In this document: one piece after another, positions 13,495-26,118 of the stretch
Layout: the number at the start of each line of letters is the position of its first letter
Position numbering within the stretch: position 1 is the first letter of the stretch
Assembly: GCF_032854445.1 (NCBI RefSeq)
Contig: NC_088306.1
Span: 16,833,764 to 16,897,763 of the forward strand
Origin: Liolophura sinensis
Lineage: Eukaryota; Mollusca; Polyplacophora; Chitonida; Chitonidae
Reading direction: 5' to 3'
Length of the DNA: 64,000 nt
The notes under the pieces: model-generated
Database searches by the model: none
What the model was told of the DNA's origin: nothing
What the model saw: the letters and a program-made list of their open reading frames with translations, nothing else
Made by a program: the position numbers and the translations under genes

Positions 13495-13705
13495 GTATGT
13501 ACCTCAAGACTAAAGTTCCGATATTGGTATACCGAAAGTCTAACGTTCCGATATAACTGGTATGCCACATGACTAACCTTCCGATATTGGTATACCGCAA
13601 GTCAAACGTTCCCATATTGGTATACCGCAAGTCTAACGTTCCCATATAGATATGTCACTTCGCCGCTTCAACACTGATATACCGCAAGTCTACTGTTCCG
13701 ACTTT
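13495..13705. repeat. ~30-bp minisatellite, about 6-7 diverged units
   Basis: Units of the form 'gatattggtataccgcaagtctaacgttcc' repeat imperfectly. The minus-strand frame (MGTLDLRYTNMGTFDLRYTN...) is simply this repeat translated, as 30 bp keeps frame. Confidence 0.85.
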
Positions 13706-13915
13706 GGTATCTCCCATACCCGTTTCTAGTACTAGCATACCGTTCACTCCAATCTCCCAATGAACGATGAACTAGAAAATTAAACATGAATTAATAAAAC
13801 ACTGAAGCCAAAAACTCCAGACTGAATACAAATTTACAAAAACATGAATCAGGTTTCACAAAGTTGCGGACGACTTTTTTTTATTGTTTATTTTTCGAAC
13901 GATATTTTGTCCTTA

Positions 13916-14145
13916 TCGTACACTCAAAAAATTAATCTGTTAATTTTAATGGAGTGTCTGTTGTCTGAGTGATGCTAGAATGTATTCTGTTATTATAACA
14001 TAATACTGTGTCGTATTCAACATAATATTCTGTTAGTCTAACAGAATCTTTACGTTGAATTAATAGAATACATGTGTTATATTTAACAGAATAATCTGTT
14101 ACAACAGCTGAATACATTCTAGCTTCACTCAGATTAAGTGTACGA
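13916..14145. mobile_element. MITE-like palindromic element, copy 1
   Basis: Terminal inverted repeat: the left end reads tcgtacactc...aatctg and the right end, reversed, tcgtacactt...aatctg. The inner arm 'gtgatgctagaatgtattc' matches 'gtgaagctagaatgtattc' from the other side. About 230 bp, AT-rich, no coding capacity. A related element is at 22.41 kb. Confidence 0.75.
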
Positions 14146-15020
14146 CATCTTCGTGAAACTTGCCACTGGTTCTATACCACGGGTATATATGTATACACAC
14201 AATATAAATATTAAGAATCGAAAACTTGGCCTTACCTTTACCTTAATGCCATTGCCCATGTGTATCCATGTCGTTTTCGAATGCTTTGGTGACACGGCTT
14301 AAGCTTATACTGTAGAGAACACGACACATGGACTAGTTGTACAACAATGAGCTAGGCCTAACAGTCACAAAATTGTCAATACTTCTGTGGGAACTCTTGG
14401 AAATTATAAAATTTCTTTAGCAGCCTCGAGAGTGTCTATTTCCAGGATAAGAAGAAAGGTTTCAGTAACACTTGCTTACTGTATCTGTCGACAACAGTCG
14501 ACGTATTGCTGGCCAGGTGACCCCACCATCGGTTGTAAGAGTCCGCGTAACCTGTCTGATTTGCTCACCGAATTACCTACACTGGTGTGTCAATGGGGGC
14601 AGTCATCGCATATGCGCTTATGAAATAAAGATGACTCTAGCCTCCCTTGTCACAGTTAAGATGACTTAGTTGGGTGTTACTAAAATTGGTTTGATACAGC
14701 ATTAGCTCGTTAGGAAGAACCTAGTCCTGTTTTTGTCCCCTAACACACTTGGGATCGCTGCTAAGCCAAGACTTTTGCATGAATCACAAAACTAGGAGAC
14801 ATAGTTCCCGGCTGATTATCGGAACCCGCTTTGTGTCGATAGACGTCAGATGTTTCCCACATGTATACCGCAGGGCATCTGTTCCATTGACATTATGTTG
14901 TTTTCACTGAAAATTGCAGATGCTGGTTGCAAACTGTAGTACTGTGTGATCGAGGCTTAATGTTATGGCCACGTGTATTAGTTTGCGGGAGGCGGGGGGG
15001 GTGGATGGTAGTGAATAGAA
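14146..15020. other. No gene recognised
   Basis: Two overlapping frames (14387-14669, +) contain several Cys but no recognisable domain. A short G8 tract is near 14995. Confidence 0.35.
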
Positions 15021-15021
15021 C

Positions 15022-15175
15022 AAAAGACGTACAGAACAGAGACTAAAACCAGAGCAGCGATGACAGTGTGATAGCTGGCAAATCGTCACACGTAACCGGT
15101 GAAATACACCATTCGTCTCAGTTAGCTTTTTATTCCAACTGTTCATTCATGTGAATGTTAAAATAGTAGCAAATT
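15022..15175 (+). repeat. Hairpin-ended dispersed repeat (family 3), copy 1
   Basis: Shared core 'aaaaccagagcagcgatgac' then 'agtgtgatagctggcaaat', then 'cagttag...ccaactg', a small terminal hairpin. It recurs at 15.39, 30.47, 31.96, 35.01, 36.26 and 46.48 kb. Confidence 0.72.
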
Positions 15176-15393
15176 ATAAGCCGTCTATCACCGTGCCTTA
15201 AGCAGAATTAGGAAAAACCAAAAAAAAAAGGTGCAGTAAAGTTAATTGCAATTATTAGACGTCACTGGTCTACAAATATTGAAAATGCTGTGTTGCCATC
15301 ACATTTAACATACAAGAACATTAAAACAATGCAAAGGGACCAGGCCTGGGGGATACTTGGTCTACCAGCAGGTTTAGACAAGAATACATTATA

Positions 15394-15515
15394 ATTAAAG
15401 ACGTACAGTATTGAGAGTAAAACAAGAGCAGCAGCGACAGAGTGATAGCTGGCAAATGGTCACGCGACTCCCTGTCAGTTTACCTCAGTAAAGGGTTTAT
15501 TCTAATTCTGAAGAC
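15394..15515 (+). repeat. Family 3 dispersed repeat, copy 2
   Basis: Core 'aacaagagcagcagcgacag' and 'agtgatagctggcaaatggtc'. The terminal hairpin is eroded (cagtaaagggtttattctaa). Same orientation as copy 1, 370 bp away. Confidence 0.7.
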
Positions 15516-16021
15516 GCTCTTTGGTTACATTTTTTAAATTTTATTTCTGATTTTAAGACTGATTAAACAATGTAACTAGCCCACGTTCTGTTTAACAGCC
15601 TTAACCAATAGTATAGTTTGTTAAAAGATGACAACTGTTGTACTACATATTTGATACTTGCTCTTCTCCAGTTTCGTCTCAGAGTTTCAATAACAACTCA
15701 CGCAGGGAAAGAAGTGATTTTATCACATCTTGGTCAGGTAACAAGAGACAAAAATCTGCATCGTCATCGTGTACGATGTCAGCTAATTATTTCTAACTTA
15801 TGTCAGTGTTGGTGGCTGATAAAGAATAAAGGCCTATATGCATTGTTCATGTTCCAATTCGAATTCACCTGAAGTAGATCTTTACGACATGTTTTCTCAC
15901 CTTTTGACCCGTTTTTCCAACTTAACACAACTATAGCTCTTTACAAATTAGGTAATTTGTGGATGAATGAGCGGCTCGATCCCAGAAATAGTCGATTTGT
16001 CTTCAACCATGTGTTTGAAAG

Positions 16022-16145
16022 GTCTGGCAACAAAATGCAGATGGTCGTGGGTTTCCCCCGGACTCCTCCAACCATAATGCTGGCCACCATCGTATAAGTG
16101 AAATATCCTTAAACACGAGGTAAACCACTAATCAAATAAAGAGAT
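16022..16145 (+). repeat. SINE family 1, 3' portion
   Basis: Begins at the 'ggtctggcaacaaaatgcagatggtcgtggg' part and runs to the AAAT tail. The tRNA head is missing. Confidence 0.8.
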
Positions 16146-16321
16146 AAATTCTGTCATGTGCTAGTACAATGAAACACACATGAAACCCATTGGAAATTTG
16201 GTGTGACTGAGTAACCAGTCTCAGCACAACAGCAGATCTTGTCATCAGATTGTGTCATTGTACAAGACAGAGACAAAGTCCGACAACCCAAAAGCGTGAG
16301 AATTTATTTTGTCAAATTGTT

Positions 16322-16412
16322 ATACACCACCGCCCGGTTTCTTCCCACCATAATAAGTGTAACATTCTTGAGTACGGTGTAAAACACCAATCAGATAAAT
16401 ATATAAAGAAAT
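16322..16412 (+). repeat. SINE family 1, short 3' fragment
   Basis: 'cccggtttcttcccaccataa', 'cattcttgagtacggtgtaaaacaccaatc' and an A/T tail, with an internal deletion. Confidence 0.75.
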
Positions 16413-16604
16413 ATATACAAACAGAGTGGCTATAAAATTGTGAGTTTGTTGGTTAAAGCCTAGAGAAAAAATGCATCTACGGAATTTACTAGAAAATACA
16501 TAACTGAACAATGTGAAGAAAGTCGTGTTGAAAAGATATAAGGTGTGTTCCGCTGAAGTTGTATTTTTGATAGCTCTGTTGTCATCATGGATCCAAAGTG
16601 ATGG

Positions 16605-16616
16605 AATATTTATTTG

Positions 16617-16654
<38 letters not shown>

Positions 16655-16790
16655 TGATTGGTGTTTTACGCCGTTCTCAAGAATATTCAACTGATGTTAC
16701 TGGGGACAGCATTACTGTAGGAGGAAACTGGTCAGAGCCCAGAGGAAATATACGAACACTCGCAGAATGCTGACATACCCTTCACACGTA
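16605..16790 (-). repeat. SINE family 1, partial, with (TTGA)n tail
   Basis: The tail consists of about eight TTGA units (16619-16652) derived from the 'ttgattggtg' end. The body is diverged and the tRNA head is absent. Confidence 0.78.
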
Positions 16791-16799
16791 CATGAATGA

Positions 16800-17427
16800 A
16801 TGAATGAATGATTATGGCTTAACACCACATTGGCGATCGCGCAATTATGAAAACGTGGTGACAACCTCATCGGGGATCAGTTATCGTTATAAGCAGAACA
16901 GTGGGTGTATTGCTATAAGCAGGTACCCTGTTGTGTACGTTACTGATTGACACCAGGACGTATGATTCACATGAAATCGTGTTGATTTCAATACAGGCGA
17001 GAAAACGCTGACAAGAACATATTAAGCCTCTTTTATCTGAGGTCTGCTATACGATACACCTGGTAAACATTACTCTCTGTCGGGTAAGTGAGGGCAGTGA
17101 GCAAATAAATTTGAGAAATATCTTACAGGACGGGTGAAGTGCTCTGTTACACCTTAGTAGTATAGCACACACTGTCTCAACAATCGTGAATTGAAAGCCA
17201 CCAAAATCAGTGCCTACTAAGCATTAACCCTTTCTGGCGTTCTTACTCAACAGAGCCGCAGGATGCGATAATGACGAAAATAGTTTTCATTTCACTAAGT
17301 CGCCCTGGAATTTCAGAGTCCGTTAATAGTGTCACGCGAAAGGAATCCCCGTAAAGAAACGGAGCCTCAACAGCTACCTGCTGAGTGACGTTGTGCTGCA
17401 TTAATTACCTGTCTACCTGTGACAGTG
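16800..17427. other. No gene recognised
   Basis: The start (16794-16860) resembles the repeat fragment at 3.37 kb. Otherwise unremarkable single-copy sequence. Confidence 0.35.
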
Positions 17428-18319
17428 ACGGCGTTAACAACCCGTCAGCTGAACGAGGATGCCAACAATGGCTGTTTACACGAATAAACAAACTGGAGCA
17501 GAAAAAGCTAAGTCATCCAACACTCCATTTTTCACAGGAGACACCCCCCCCCCCACCCCCCAATCCCTTCCAGACAAGTAAAACATCCTCTAATTTAAAA
17601 AATATTTTAATTTAAATTTTTTTAAACTGTTGTAGCTATTACGTGGAATTTACGGGTAACACTCAATTCCAGGAATCGAAGCTTTAGTTTAGAGTTTAGT
17701 TTTGTTCTATAATGTCATTCCAAAATTACAACGGCGTTAACAACCCGTCAGCTGAACGAGGATGCCAACAATGGCTGTTTACACGAATAAACAAACTTTG
17801 TTCTATAATGTCATTCCAAAATTACAACGGCGTTAACAACCCGTCAGCTGAACGAGGATGCCAACTTAGAGCCAAACTTAGAGTTTAGTTTTGTTCTATA
17901 ATGTCATTCCAAAATTACAACGGCGTTAACAACCCGTCAGCTGAACGAGGATGCCAACAATGGCTGTTTACACGAATAAACAAACTTTGTTCTATAATGT
18001 CATTCCAAAATTACAACGGCGTTAACAACCCGTCAGCTGAACGAGGATGCCAACAATGGCTGTTTACACGAATAAACAAACTGGAGCAGAAAAAGCTAAG
18101 TCATCCAACACTCCATTTTTCACAGGAGACACCCCCCCCCACCCCCCAATCCCTTCCAGACAAGTAAAACATCCTCTAATTTAAAAAATATTTTAATTTA
18201 AATTTTTTTAAACTGTTGTAGCTATTACGTGGAATTTACGGGTAACACTCAATTCCAGGAATCGAAGCTTTAGTTTAGAGTTTAGTTTTGTTCTATAATG
18301 TCATTCCAAAATTACAACG
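17428..18319. repeat. Nested tandem array (units 303, 96, 93, 96, ~301 bp)
   Basis: The block beginning 'acggcgttaacaacccgtc' recurs at 17428, 17731, 17827, 17920 and 18016, and the array ends near 18319. The first and last units are long and nearly identical, including a C-rich homopolymer (C9-10). The middle three are short and lack the 200-bp insert. Frames containing GVNNPSAERGCQQWLFT are repeat translations. Confidence 0.93.
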
Positions 18320-18555
18320 CCCTCGCCCATTAAAACACCAATACTATCAGTTCCCACGGAGGTGTTAAATCAGCGATTTCCAGGGATACCATAACCCTAA
18401 AATCACCTTTGCGGAAAGGAGCTTTCTGGTTTTTAACCTTGGTGTGAAAGCCTTATTGGTATTTTGAGCAGGCAATTATGTAATCAAATTTCAAAGGTAC
18501 AAATTTAGGTGCTATCGTATTATCAGTAAGCTTGGTGTGCCTGATTATATAACAG

Positions 18556-18735
18556 ATTTATGTGGCCGAGGTGGTTAGAGTGCTAGCGAGGCGCATTGAC
18601 TCAACTGGAGCCTCTCACCAATGCGCGGAAGGTCTGTCAGTAACCTCCCTGCATAATGCTGGTCGCCGTCGTATAGGTGAAATATTCTAGAGTACAGCGT
18701 AAAACACCAATCAAAAAAAATGAATAAATAAATAG
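18556..18735 (+). repeat. SINE family 1 with internal deletion
   Basis: tRNA-like head 'ggccgaggtggttagagtgc', then directly 'ggaaggtctgtcagtaacc' and the terminal 'gtacagcgtaaaacaccaatc' plus A-rich tail. The box B region is deleted. Confidence 0.85.
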
Positions 18736-19225
18736 CAGATTCACTGCCACCGGTATGGAAAACATAAAGTTGATTCAGCCAGCTTATGACTCCATAGTTA
18801 TGTGTATATATCTTGCTTCGGAATGTTGGATGCCAGAACAAGATATTACAGGATAACACGTCAGAAAAAAATCCCACTTAAATACAGTGATGACAAAGGC
18901 ACAGTCTTGTTAATCAGAAGGAAATACATTGATTCGAAACAGAAGGGTTCATTGCTCTGTATGCTGCATGCCCTGTTCTGTTTCATACAGACGGAAGTAC
19001 ATGTTATATGTAGTTTGTTATGAAATGCACTAATATTCACTGATTTTTAATATAAATAGTCTGATATATAAACAACGTGTGTCACACTGATCGCGAATTA
19101 CCGATAAAATAATGATACGATATTTTTAGGTAAATATACAGTCAGTGCATGTATCATGCAGTTTTATGAAACTGTCCCTTCGCAGTATCGAGCGAATTTG
19201 ATATGAGGATTCACCCCTTGTTTTT
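18736..19225. other. No gene recognised
   Basis: AT-rich sequence with short chance frames. Confidence 0.35.
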
Positions 19226-19227
19226 GA

Positions 19228-19388
19228 ATTCTTATTTCTTTATTTCATTGATGTACCTTCCCAAGCACGATCAGAGAGGAAGCCAACATGAGTTGGACTT
19301 GAACTCCATTGGACCGCATTGGTGAGAGGCTTCTAGCTGAGTCATTGCGTCGCGCTGGCACGCTAATCACCTCGACCACGGAGGACCC
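19228..19388 (-). repeat. SINE family 1, head half
   Basis: tRNA-like head (reverse of 'gttggacttgaactccattgg' and 'ggcacgctaatcacctcgacc') with a tail directly joined at 'cttcccaagcacg'. The central core is missing. Confidence 0.78.
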
Positions 19389-20084
19389 CGATCAGCTCTA
19401 AGGATTGAGCAATCCGAAGATGTCCCACAAAACTCCTAACTTTTTTTCTTTAACCGATTAAAGTGCGTTTACAACTTTTTATTCTGTATGGGAGCTTTTT
19501 GTGACCATAATTGGACCATTGCGTCACATAAAGTTCTGACACTTAACACACGTAGGCTGCTAGATTTCATAAAACTAAATGCATATACATATAGATCTAT
19601 GAATGCATTTGCCAAAAAAACTTTAAAATGAACTATTTTAACCTAAAATGTCATGTCACTGATATCTTTTGGTTCACCACAGAAAACCATAGAATCTGAT
19701 GTTTTAAAACCATTTCACTGGGCCAAATCCAAAAAATCCAAACAAATAAATTAAATTATTTTTCTGAGCAGTGTGTAATGATCTTTCATATGATATTTAG
19801 TGTTTTCTTTGTCTTTAAAGTTCAAGTCGAAACAGCGAGAGCCAACGAGAACCATGGAGACGTTTTGATATGACAAACCTCTGTTAGGTTAAGAAACGCT
19901 CACACGTCAGGTCGTACGACTTATCAGATCGGGTTCCTTAATTATGAAATCTATCTTCAACAGCAACCCTATCTAATAATTGGCAATTACCTGTAAATAA
20001 AGGTGACTACAACAATCACCTTGGCTAAGGGCTGTTCATCGGCTTAATGGGTTAACTGACAGGAAAATGCAGAGTGTCGGATAG

Positions 20085-20160
20085 CTCAGTGGCACAATCT
20101 TGGGTTTACACGCCGCCCGAATATAGAACAGCGTAGTTTCAATCCAGTGATCGGAAGTAT
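20085..20160 (+). repeat. tRNA-like SINE head, unclassified
   Basis: 'ggatagctcagtggcacaat' matches box A and 'gtttcaatcc' matches box B with tRNA-like spacing. It does not fold into a convincing complete cloverleaf and lacks a clear 3' acceptor match, so a SINE head is likelier than a gene. Confidence 0.35.
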
Positions 20161-20305
20161 AATAATGTGACAAGATTTTCTTAAGGATGCTGCCTGCAAA
20201 ATGTTCAGCGTAATGGTGACTCGAGTCTAAGCCAAATAATCATTGTTCATGTGAGCAATACGTTACAGATTTCCCTACTAGATGTCAGGGGAATTGCAGA
20301 AATAC

Positions 20306-20505
20306 TTGTTTATTTATTTGATCTTTGTTTTACGCTGTACTCAAGAATATTTCACATACGACGGCGGCCAGCATTATGGCGAGAGGAAACCGGCCAGAGC
20401 ACGTGAAACATCACCACCATTCGCAGGTTGTTGCCGACGTTCTCACGTGCGGCCGCAGAGGAAGCCAGCACGAGCTGGAACCAATTGCAGATATAAAAAG
20501 GAAGA
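20306..20505 (-). repeat. SINE family 1, 3' two thirds
   Basis: Core 'cggcggccagcattatggcg', 'cgcaggttgttgccgacg' and 'gaggaagccagcacgagctgg' are present; the box A end is lost. Confidence 0.85.
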
Positions 20506-20519
20506 TTACACAGCTTCGG

Positions 20520-22405
20520 CCAGAATGACTTTAGACGTGAAAGGCTAACCATCGAGTATAATGTATGTGACACAAACCCAAATTAGCATAAAGTCCATAC
20601 TTCTGTCGTGCACATGACCTGTGGCTTAATTAAGACCGTCATATTGATTATAAAGCACATTATAAACAGATGTGATAGATGATAGATTAGAGGCTTCGTA
20701 GAGCTGATATGACGAAAACGGTATTGTATTTCGATATTGTCCCGCAAATAGTGCAATGCATTTACAGTCTAAAGTTTCAGCGTCTTCAGAAGACCGAGAA
20801 TACCTGAAAAGCAGAAGTTACTAAAACTGACAAGATGTCAACGAGCGTGCTTTACACTAACCAGTAATATATAAGACACAGGCATTGTTCCCCCTATCCA
20901 TTTACCACATTCATCAGTATTGCCTTCTCACAACATCACGTCTGTATAGGTGGTCTAAAGACAGGAAGGATATATTCAAAAGTAGCCAGACCACGTGTGA
21001 TCAGACGGGACCATTGCCTGAGATCTGTCAGATATATTACTACGACCTAATTTGCGGTCTAACCCCCCAAACACACGCCCCACCCCGTCATCAGACTAGC
21101 AAAGAATGCATCAGTTACTAAAATAATTGTAATAATCCTCCACTCGAACACAGCCCGTCAGAATGGTTTGGTTTGTGACATCCATAGCAGTTGTTAGTTA
21201 AATTGACAAAGTTGTTGTACATAGACAATTCACGTTCACTAAACTGTCAAGGTTGTTCAACATTGTAACACTTGTCTTTTTCCGCATCAACGCATAGCGC
21301 GCAGTTTACAGTCTCGTAAATGTTACTGGATGCAGTACTCGCATAATGGCGCCGAAGTGAAAGGCGCTTTCTACTGCTCACCATCTGCTTAATTTCTTGT
21401 CAAATGACCTTATGGGTTGATTCACTTAAGAATTTCTTTGAATTCAGTTTTTGCCAAACTTGTTCGACATTTTAAGTTTCCTTCATCATTCAGAGACCGT
21501 GGATATACTGGTGAATAAGTTTCATTTAGAAGTTAAGGTGAGTGTAGCCTTTCACAAGGATTTAAATAGAGCATAAAATACCAACAAAGTGGGACACCGC
21601 ATGCATAATGGCGTGTAAAAAAAACTTGCACACGTCACAGACGACTCTTTGTGGTTTTGGTCACGTGGTAGGGATTACTGGTATAACCTAACAGACTAAA
21701 GCCCGTGTTATAAATGAACACCTTATTTCTTTCTGTTCGTAAATATCTGATGTCAACATTCCATTTCTGTCCTATTTACTTGTCATTTTTTTTTTTATTT
21801 TGCAATCTGTATCTATAATGAGAGGTCTGCACTAGTGTGGAAATTTAGAACAACCCGTGATTTCGTGTGTATTGATCGTACTTAATAAACATAGGAAATG
21901 TTGTGTGTGCAGTCATGCGGGAACTAATAAGATTTGTTTCACACTAACAATAATACACATAGACACAAGACTAACTGTTTTTTGCATATTAAATGACGGG
22001 AAGGTAAAACAATGCCGGAATAGAAATACGGAACAGTCAGTTTTGATTAATCTTTTCTGGCATTTCAGGAAAAGAATGGGCAATTACAGCGAAATATGTC
22101 ATTAATCAGAATACAATTTTTTTCATAAAAGGACGAATTCTTTTGTTAATACATTTCCCCTGGCCATTTGCCCATTTCTCCACTTCAACAAATTGTTTGT
22201 TTATTTATTTACCTTAATTATTGCTAAAGCATTCTAATGCTAATTCTTCACGTATTCTCCATCCACGTGTGTGGATGGAGAAAACCGGAGTGCCCGGATT
22301 AAACTACTGAACTGACAAGAGCTAGATTTGAACCTATGACCCCATATGTTAGAGGCTAGGATGAGAGTAGCCCATTTCAAGAATTGAAACGTAAATCTGG
22401 CCTCA
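20520..22405. other. No gene recognised
   Basis: AT-rich. It includes a short perfect-looking hairpin at about 22257-22282 (ctccatccacgtgtgtggatggag). Sequence after that (to 22350) has a box-B-like 'gatttgaaccta' and may be an old tRNA-headed repeat, similar to 28.85-28.9 kb. Confidence 0.35.
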
Positions 22406-22411
22406 GATTGA

Positions 22412-22655
22412 GAAAGAATAAAAAATTAGTCTGTTGTCTACGTGATGCTAGAATGTATTCTGATTTTGCAGTAGGTTGTTCTGCTAAATATAATACACAC
22501 ATTCTATTAATTCAACAATTATTTTATAAGACTAACAGGATATTATGTTGAACGTGACAGAATAGTACGTTTTATTAACATAATACATTCCAGCATTCGT
22601 CAGACAAAAGAGTTTCTGTTAAAATCAACATATTCATGTTTTGAGTGTAATTTTC
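22412..22655. mobile_element. MITE-like palindromic element, copy 2
   Basis: Shares 'gtgatgctagaatgtattctg' with the element at 13.92 kb and ends in an inverted version (cataatacattccagcattcg). Inner sequence is diverged. Confidence 0.68.
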
Positions 22656-22659
22656 GGTT

Positions 22660-23380
22660 TATGTCCGATGGATTTAAGCAAGAAATATTTAAATTATGTG
22701 TAAATATTAATGTTTTAAGTCTTAGTTATCTATCTGCATGAAATCGCCGATAACTCCATTCATAAACTTTGCCAAAATAAATCATATCTTTTTATCTCCA
22801 GACGTCAATGCGTGCTCATGGCAAGATTTCCGTTAAGAACGTATTTTTTCCTTAATTTGCTTGCTCACGTAATTCCAGAAGCTGCTCCACGTGATGCTGT
22901 CTTTTTGTCTACGTATAACACGAAGTGCACACAGCAAATTCTTCGTGTGGACTGCAGACAATTAAGGCTCTGACACGAATGGTATTGATTGTCATACAGA
23001 GAATATACACAAACAAGAAGTCTTTTTGTATACGCATATATTTGTAAGGAAAAACTACAGTACACACAACAGCAATTACTGATAGAGAGAACGTCACGTG
23101 ACCCTATTCGCGTGTGCCACACTAACACGAGGACGCCTTAGAAACAAAGCGACAATGCTTAAAAATATAGTTTTATTTATAAATCTCTAACTTATTTAAT
23201 GTCAGGAATTCAAGAGTCATTTCAAAAATCACGCTAGGCCTGTCTGTTGGTATAAGCTGGTCACACGAATACATGACTTTAAGACAGCTTCAAGTTGATG
23301 AGAGTGGGGCTACAAGTTAAAGAATGAATTTATTGATTTGTTTCCTTGGTGTGAAAGAAAGCCGATATGTCCCTTTGTAG
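22660..23380. other. No gene recognised
   Basis: Low-complexity AT-rich sequence with short frames only. Confidence 0.35.
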
Positions 23381-23382
23381 GT

Positions 23383-23617
23383 TTCTTACTTTTACGCCCT
23401 ACTCAAGAATATTTCACCTATACGACGGTGAATTATGTGGTGAGAGGAAAACCGGACAGAGTTGAAACTCACGACTATGCGCAGATTGCTGGAAGACCGT
23501 CTCACGTACACCCAGAGAGGAGGCCAATATGAGCTGGACTTGAACTCACAATGACCACATTGGAAAGAGGCTCTGCCGCGCAGCGCTGGCACGCTAATAC
23601 ACCTAGGCCATGGAAGA
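23383..23617 (-). repeat. SINE family 1, near full length
   Basis: 'ttttacgccctactcaagaatatttcacc' through the tRNA-like head (gttcaagtccagctcatattgg on the minus strand). The 'ggccagcattat' core has a small deletion. Confidence 0.85.
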
Positions 23618-23619
23618 CA

Positions 23620-25010
23620 CAAATCTAATCATACGGTTACACTTCTGACAATATTGTACAGAATATTTGTTAAGCCGTCACTGTAGATGTTCAAACTGTG
23701 TATGAGACGAATGCTTCTTTAATATTATTTAACAAGCCAAAGGATCCAATATTCATTGTTTGAATTATATATGTACATGTGCTAAATATTGGAACATTTT
23801 ATCTTTTTTATTTTTGGAAGGAAAATAATGAAAATACATTTACTTCAACAATGAAGCAAAAGAAATATAGTAATAGTAATATCATATGTTCTGTGTATAT
23901 ATATATATTCATAAATTAACCCTTTCAGTTTTAAGGACAGCATTTAAGTTTTAAGAGTGTAGTAATTGTTTTAATAATCAGATATCTCACCAACTGGTTA
24001 AATCTGTGAGATTGAATAGATCATAGATCAAACATTAAAAGATGTTCCCGACACCGATTGTTATTATTGTCAGGATATGACTTAACAAACACCCTAAATG
24101 GTATGATTTACTTACAAACAAAGCTACGAATAAGGCTTGTAGGCGTGGAAGCGGATTTGACTCCTATATGTACGTGGGCCTGTAAGCATGACCTCAGCAG
24201 TGAATTTTTCACATAGATATAAAAACTTTAAGCTCAGTATTGATAATTTCAAAATGATCGATATTTTTTCTCTGGATTATTGACACTATTTTATTCTGAA
24301 CTTTGCTTTCCTTGTCTAGTTAAATATTTATTATTACATGATGTGTGTTCTTGCTAGCAACGGAGCCTTGTATTCTAAGTAAACCGAATCACACGATGCA
24401 AAATGTTTACATGTTTAGAGAAAAATATAGGTCAGAGAAAATGAGACATGCTCTATCTGTTACACGCTCAAGAGAAATATTTAACACTTTGCTTTGATAT
24501 TTGGGATAACCTATGTACACATTTAGGGACGAAATTCACACTGTAAATATACTGCTCTTTGTTGGATGGGTATTATTTTGTTGGATGGGTATCAAGTAGA
24601 AAAATCGGCGTCACTGTTGCCAAGCTTTCTTGACACCACCAAATCCGTTTATTGTTTCTAGTTAAAAATTTGATCCATCTATGGGTCAGTGAAATTGTTC
24701 GCAGTAATGACTCTCAGGTCGGCCAAAGATAGACCAAGAAGGTTCATGGGCCGTTCAGCGGTATTGAAAGTTAATATCTAGGTAAATGGAAAATTAATTG
24801 TATTCTGTGGTCATTGTGCAGAGGGTGTACATATGCAAGTCAAAGTCAAAGGGAGACTACTTTGTATATGCAATAATATTTTGATTCCAGTATTCTTCCC
24901 CTACTCTGAATCAAAATGAAATAGGGTTTAACTTCCCCATGTGCCATTCATCACACTGCCTTCGCTACTGTCGTTTAGCTCATGTAGTCATTACATTTGC
25001 CCACACATAA
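23620..25010. other. No gene recognised
   Basis: Very AT-rich. A 17-bp direct duplication 'ttgttggatgggtatta/c' occurs at about 24561-24592. Confidence 0.4.
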
Positions 25011-25019
25011 TACTCACAC

Positions 25020-25235
25020 TCCATGATCTTGGTACAAGTTCGCTGGGCGCTCAGCAGAAGAGGAAAAAGAAAAGTACTGGTCGATCCGGTGTCAGTATAA
25101 TGTGACTGGGTGAGGTGTCACGTCTAGTGTTTTCAGCATGGTGTTCCACTGACGCGGCACTATAAATATGGGTCCGGCCTGCCATATACAAAGAGACGCC
25201 GTCGTCATGTGACCGAAAAATTGTCACACTAATGA
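25020..25235 (+). repeat. SINE family 2 variant, partial
   Basis: 'gtactggtcgatccggtgtcagtataatgtgactgggtgaggtgtcacg' and the tail 'gtcgtcatgtgaccgaaaaattgt' match the sub-type at 57.7 and 59.0 kb, not the 1.43 kb type. The terminal 'acgttaaacccc' is lost. Confidence 0.68.
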
Positions 25236-25684
25236 AACAAATAAACACACTCTAGGCTGATGTATTTAAGTTTAAAATCGGGCCTGTAAAGTGAGCGTAT
25301 CGATCTATAACGGGGTTGGCAGCGATTACCTGGAGAGGGCGAAAAATAAGTTTTCTCATACTGTAATCCCTTTATTATTTGTGAATTTGTTAATGTGAAA
25401 GTTCAAATCCATCTTAGCTTAGCATCTTAAACCTACCTCTAAGAAACTACGTGTGAAAACCTCCACGGAGCATTGCAGTAGACATTTAGACTTGGAGTTT
25501 CTTACCTCTTTTTCGCCTATTATATGATAAACACCTTCAAGTGCATGCATGGCGCTTCCTACGCCGAACAATACCCAATCCAAGAAAATTCAATCTATGT
25601 GACGCACGCGTATCTGACTGGTTAATATTACAACGACCATGTAGTCTTTTGTATCGTTTAAGATATTTTCCCCATGTTACTTAA

Positions 25685-26118
25685 TTCTCATTGATTTGAG
25701 TGTTGATTTCAGTACTGACTTTTGTGTGGATTTCAATGTTGACTTTTATGTTGACTTGTGTTGAGTTTTCTCTTGACATTTGTGTTAACTTTTGTGTGGA
25801 TTTCTATGTTGACTTTTGTGTTGACTTGTGTTGAGTTTTCTCTTTACTTTTATGTTGATTTCTATGTTGACTTTTGTGTTAACTCTAGTGTTGACTTGTA
25901 TTGATTTCTGTGTTGACGTTTGTTGAGTTTCTGTTGACTTTTGTTTTGACTCCTGTGTTGACATTTGTGTTTACCTTTACGTTAACTTGTGTTGAATTTT
26001 GATTTCTGCGTTTTGTATTCCGTTGAGTTTTGTGTTGATTTATGTGTTGACTTTTGTCTTGACTTTTGTGTTGATTTCTGTGTTGACTTTTGTGATGATT
26101 TATGTATTGAGTGTTGTG
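25685..26118. repeat. Degenerate short-period array (gttgacttttgt units)
   Basis: Repeated 'gttgacttttgt' and 'gttgatttctgt' 12-mers. The minus-strand Lys/Ser/Thr/Gln-rich frames (KSTQKSTQ..., NQHKSQHR...) are translations of it. It ends 170 bp beyond the gene A stop codon. Confidence 0.9.
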
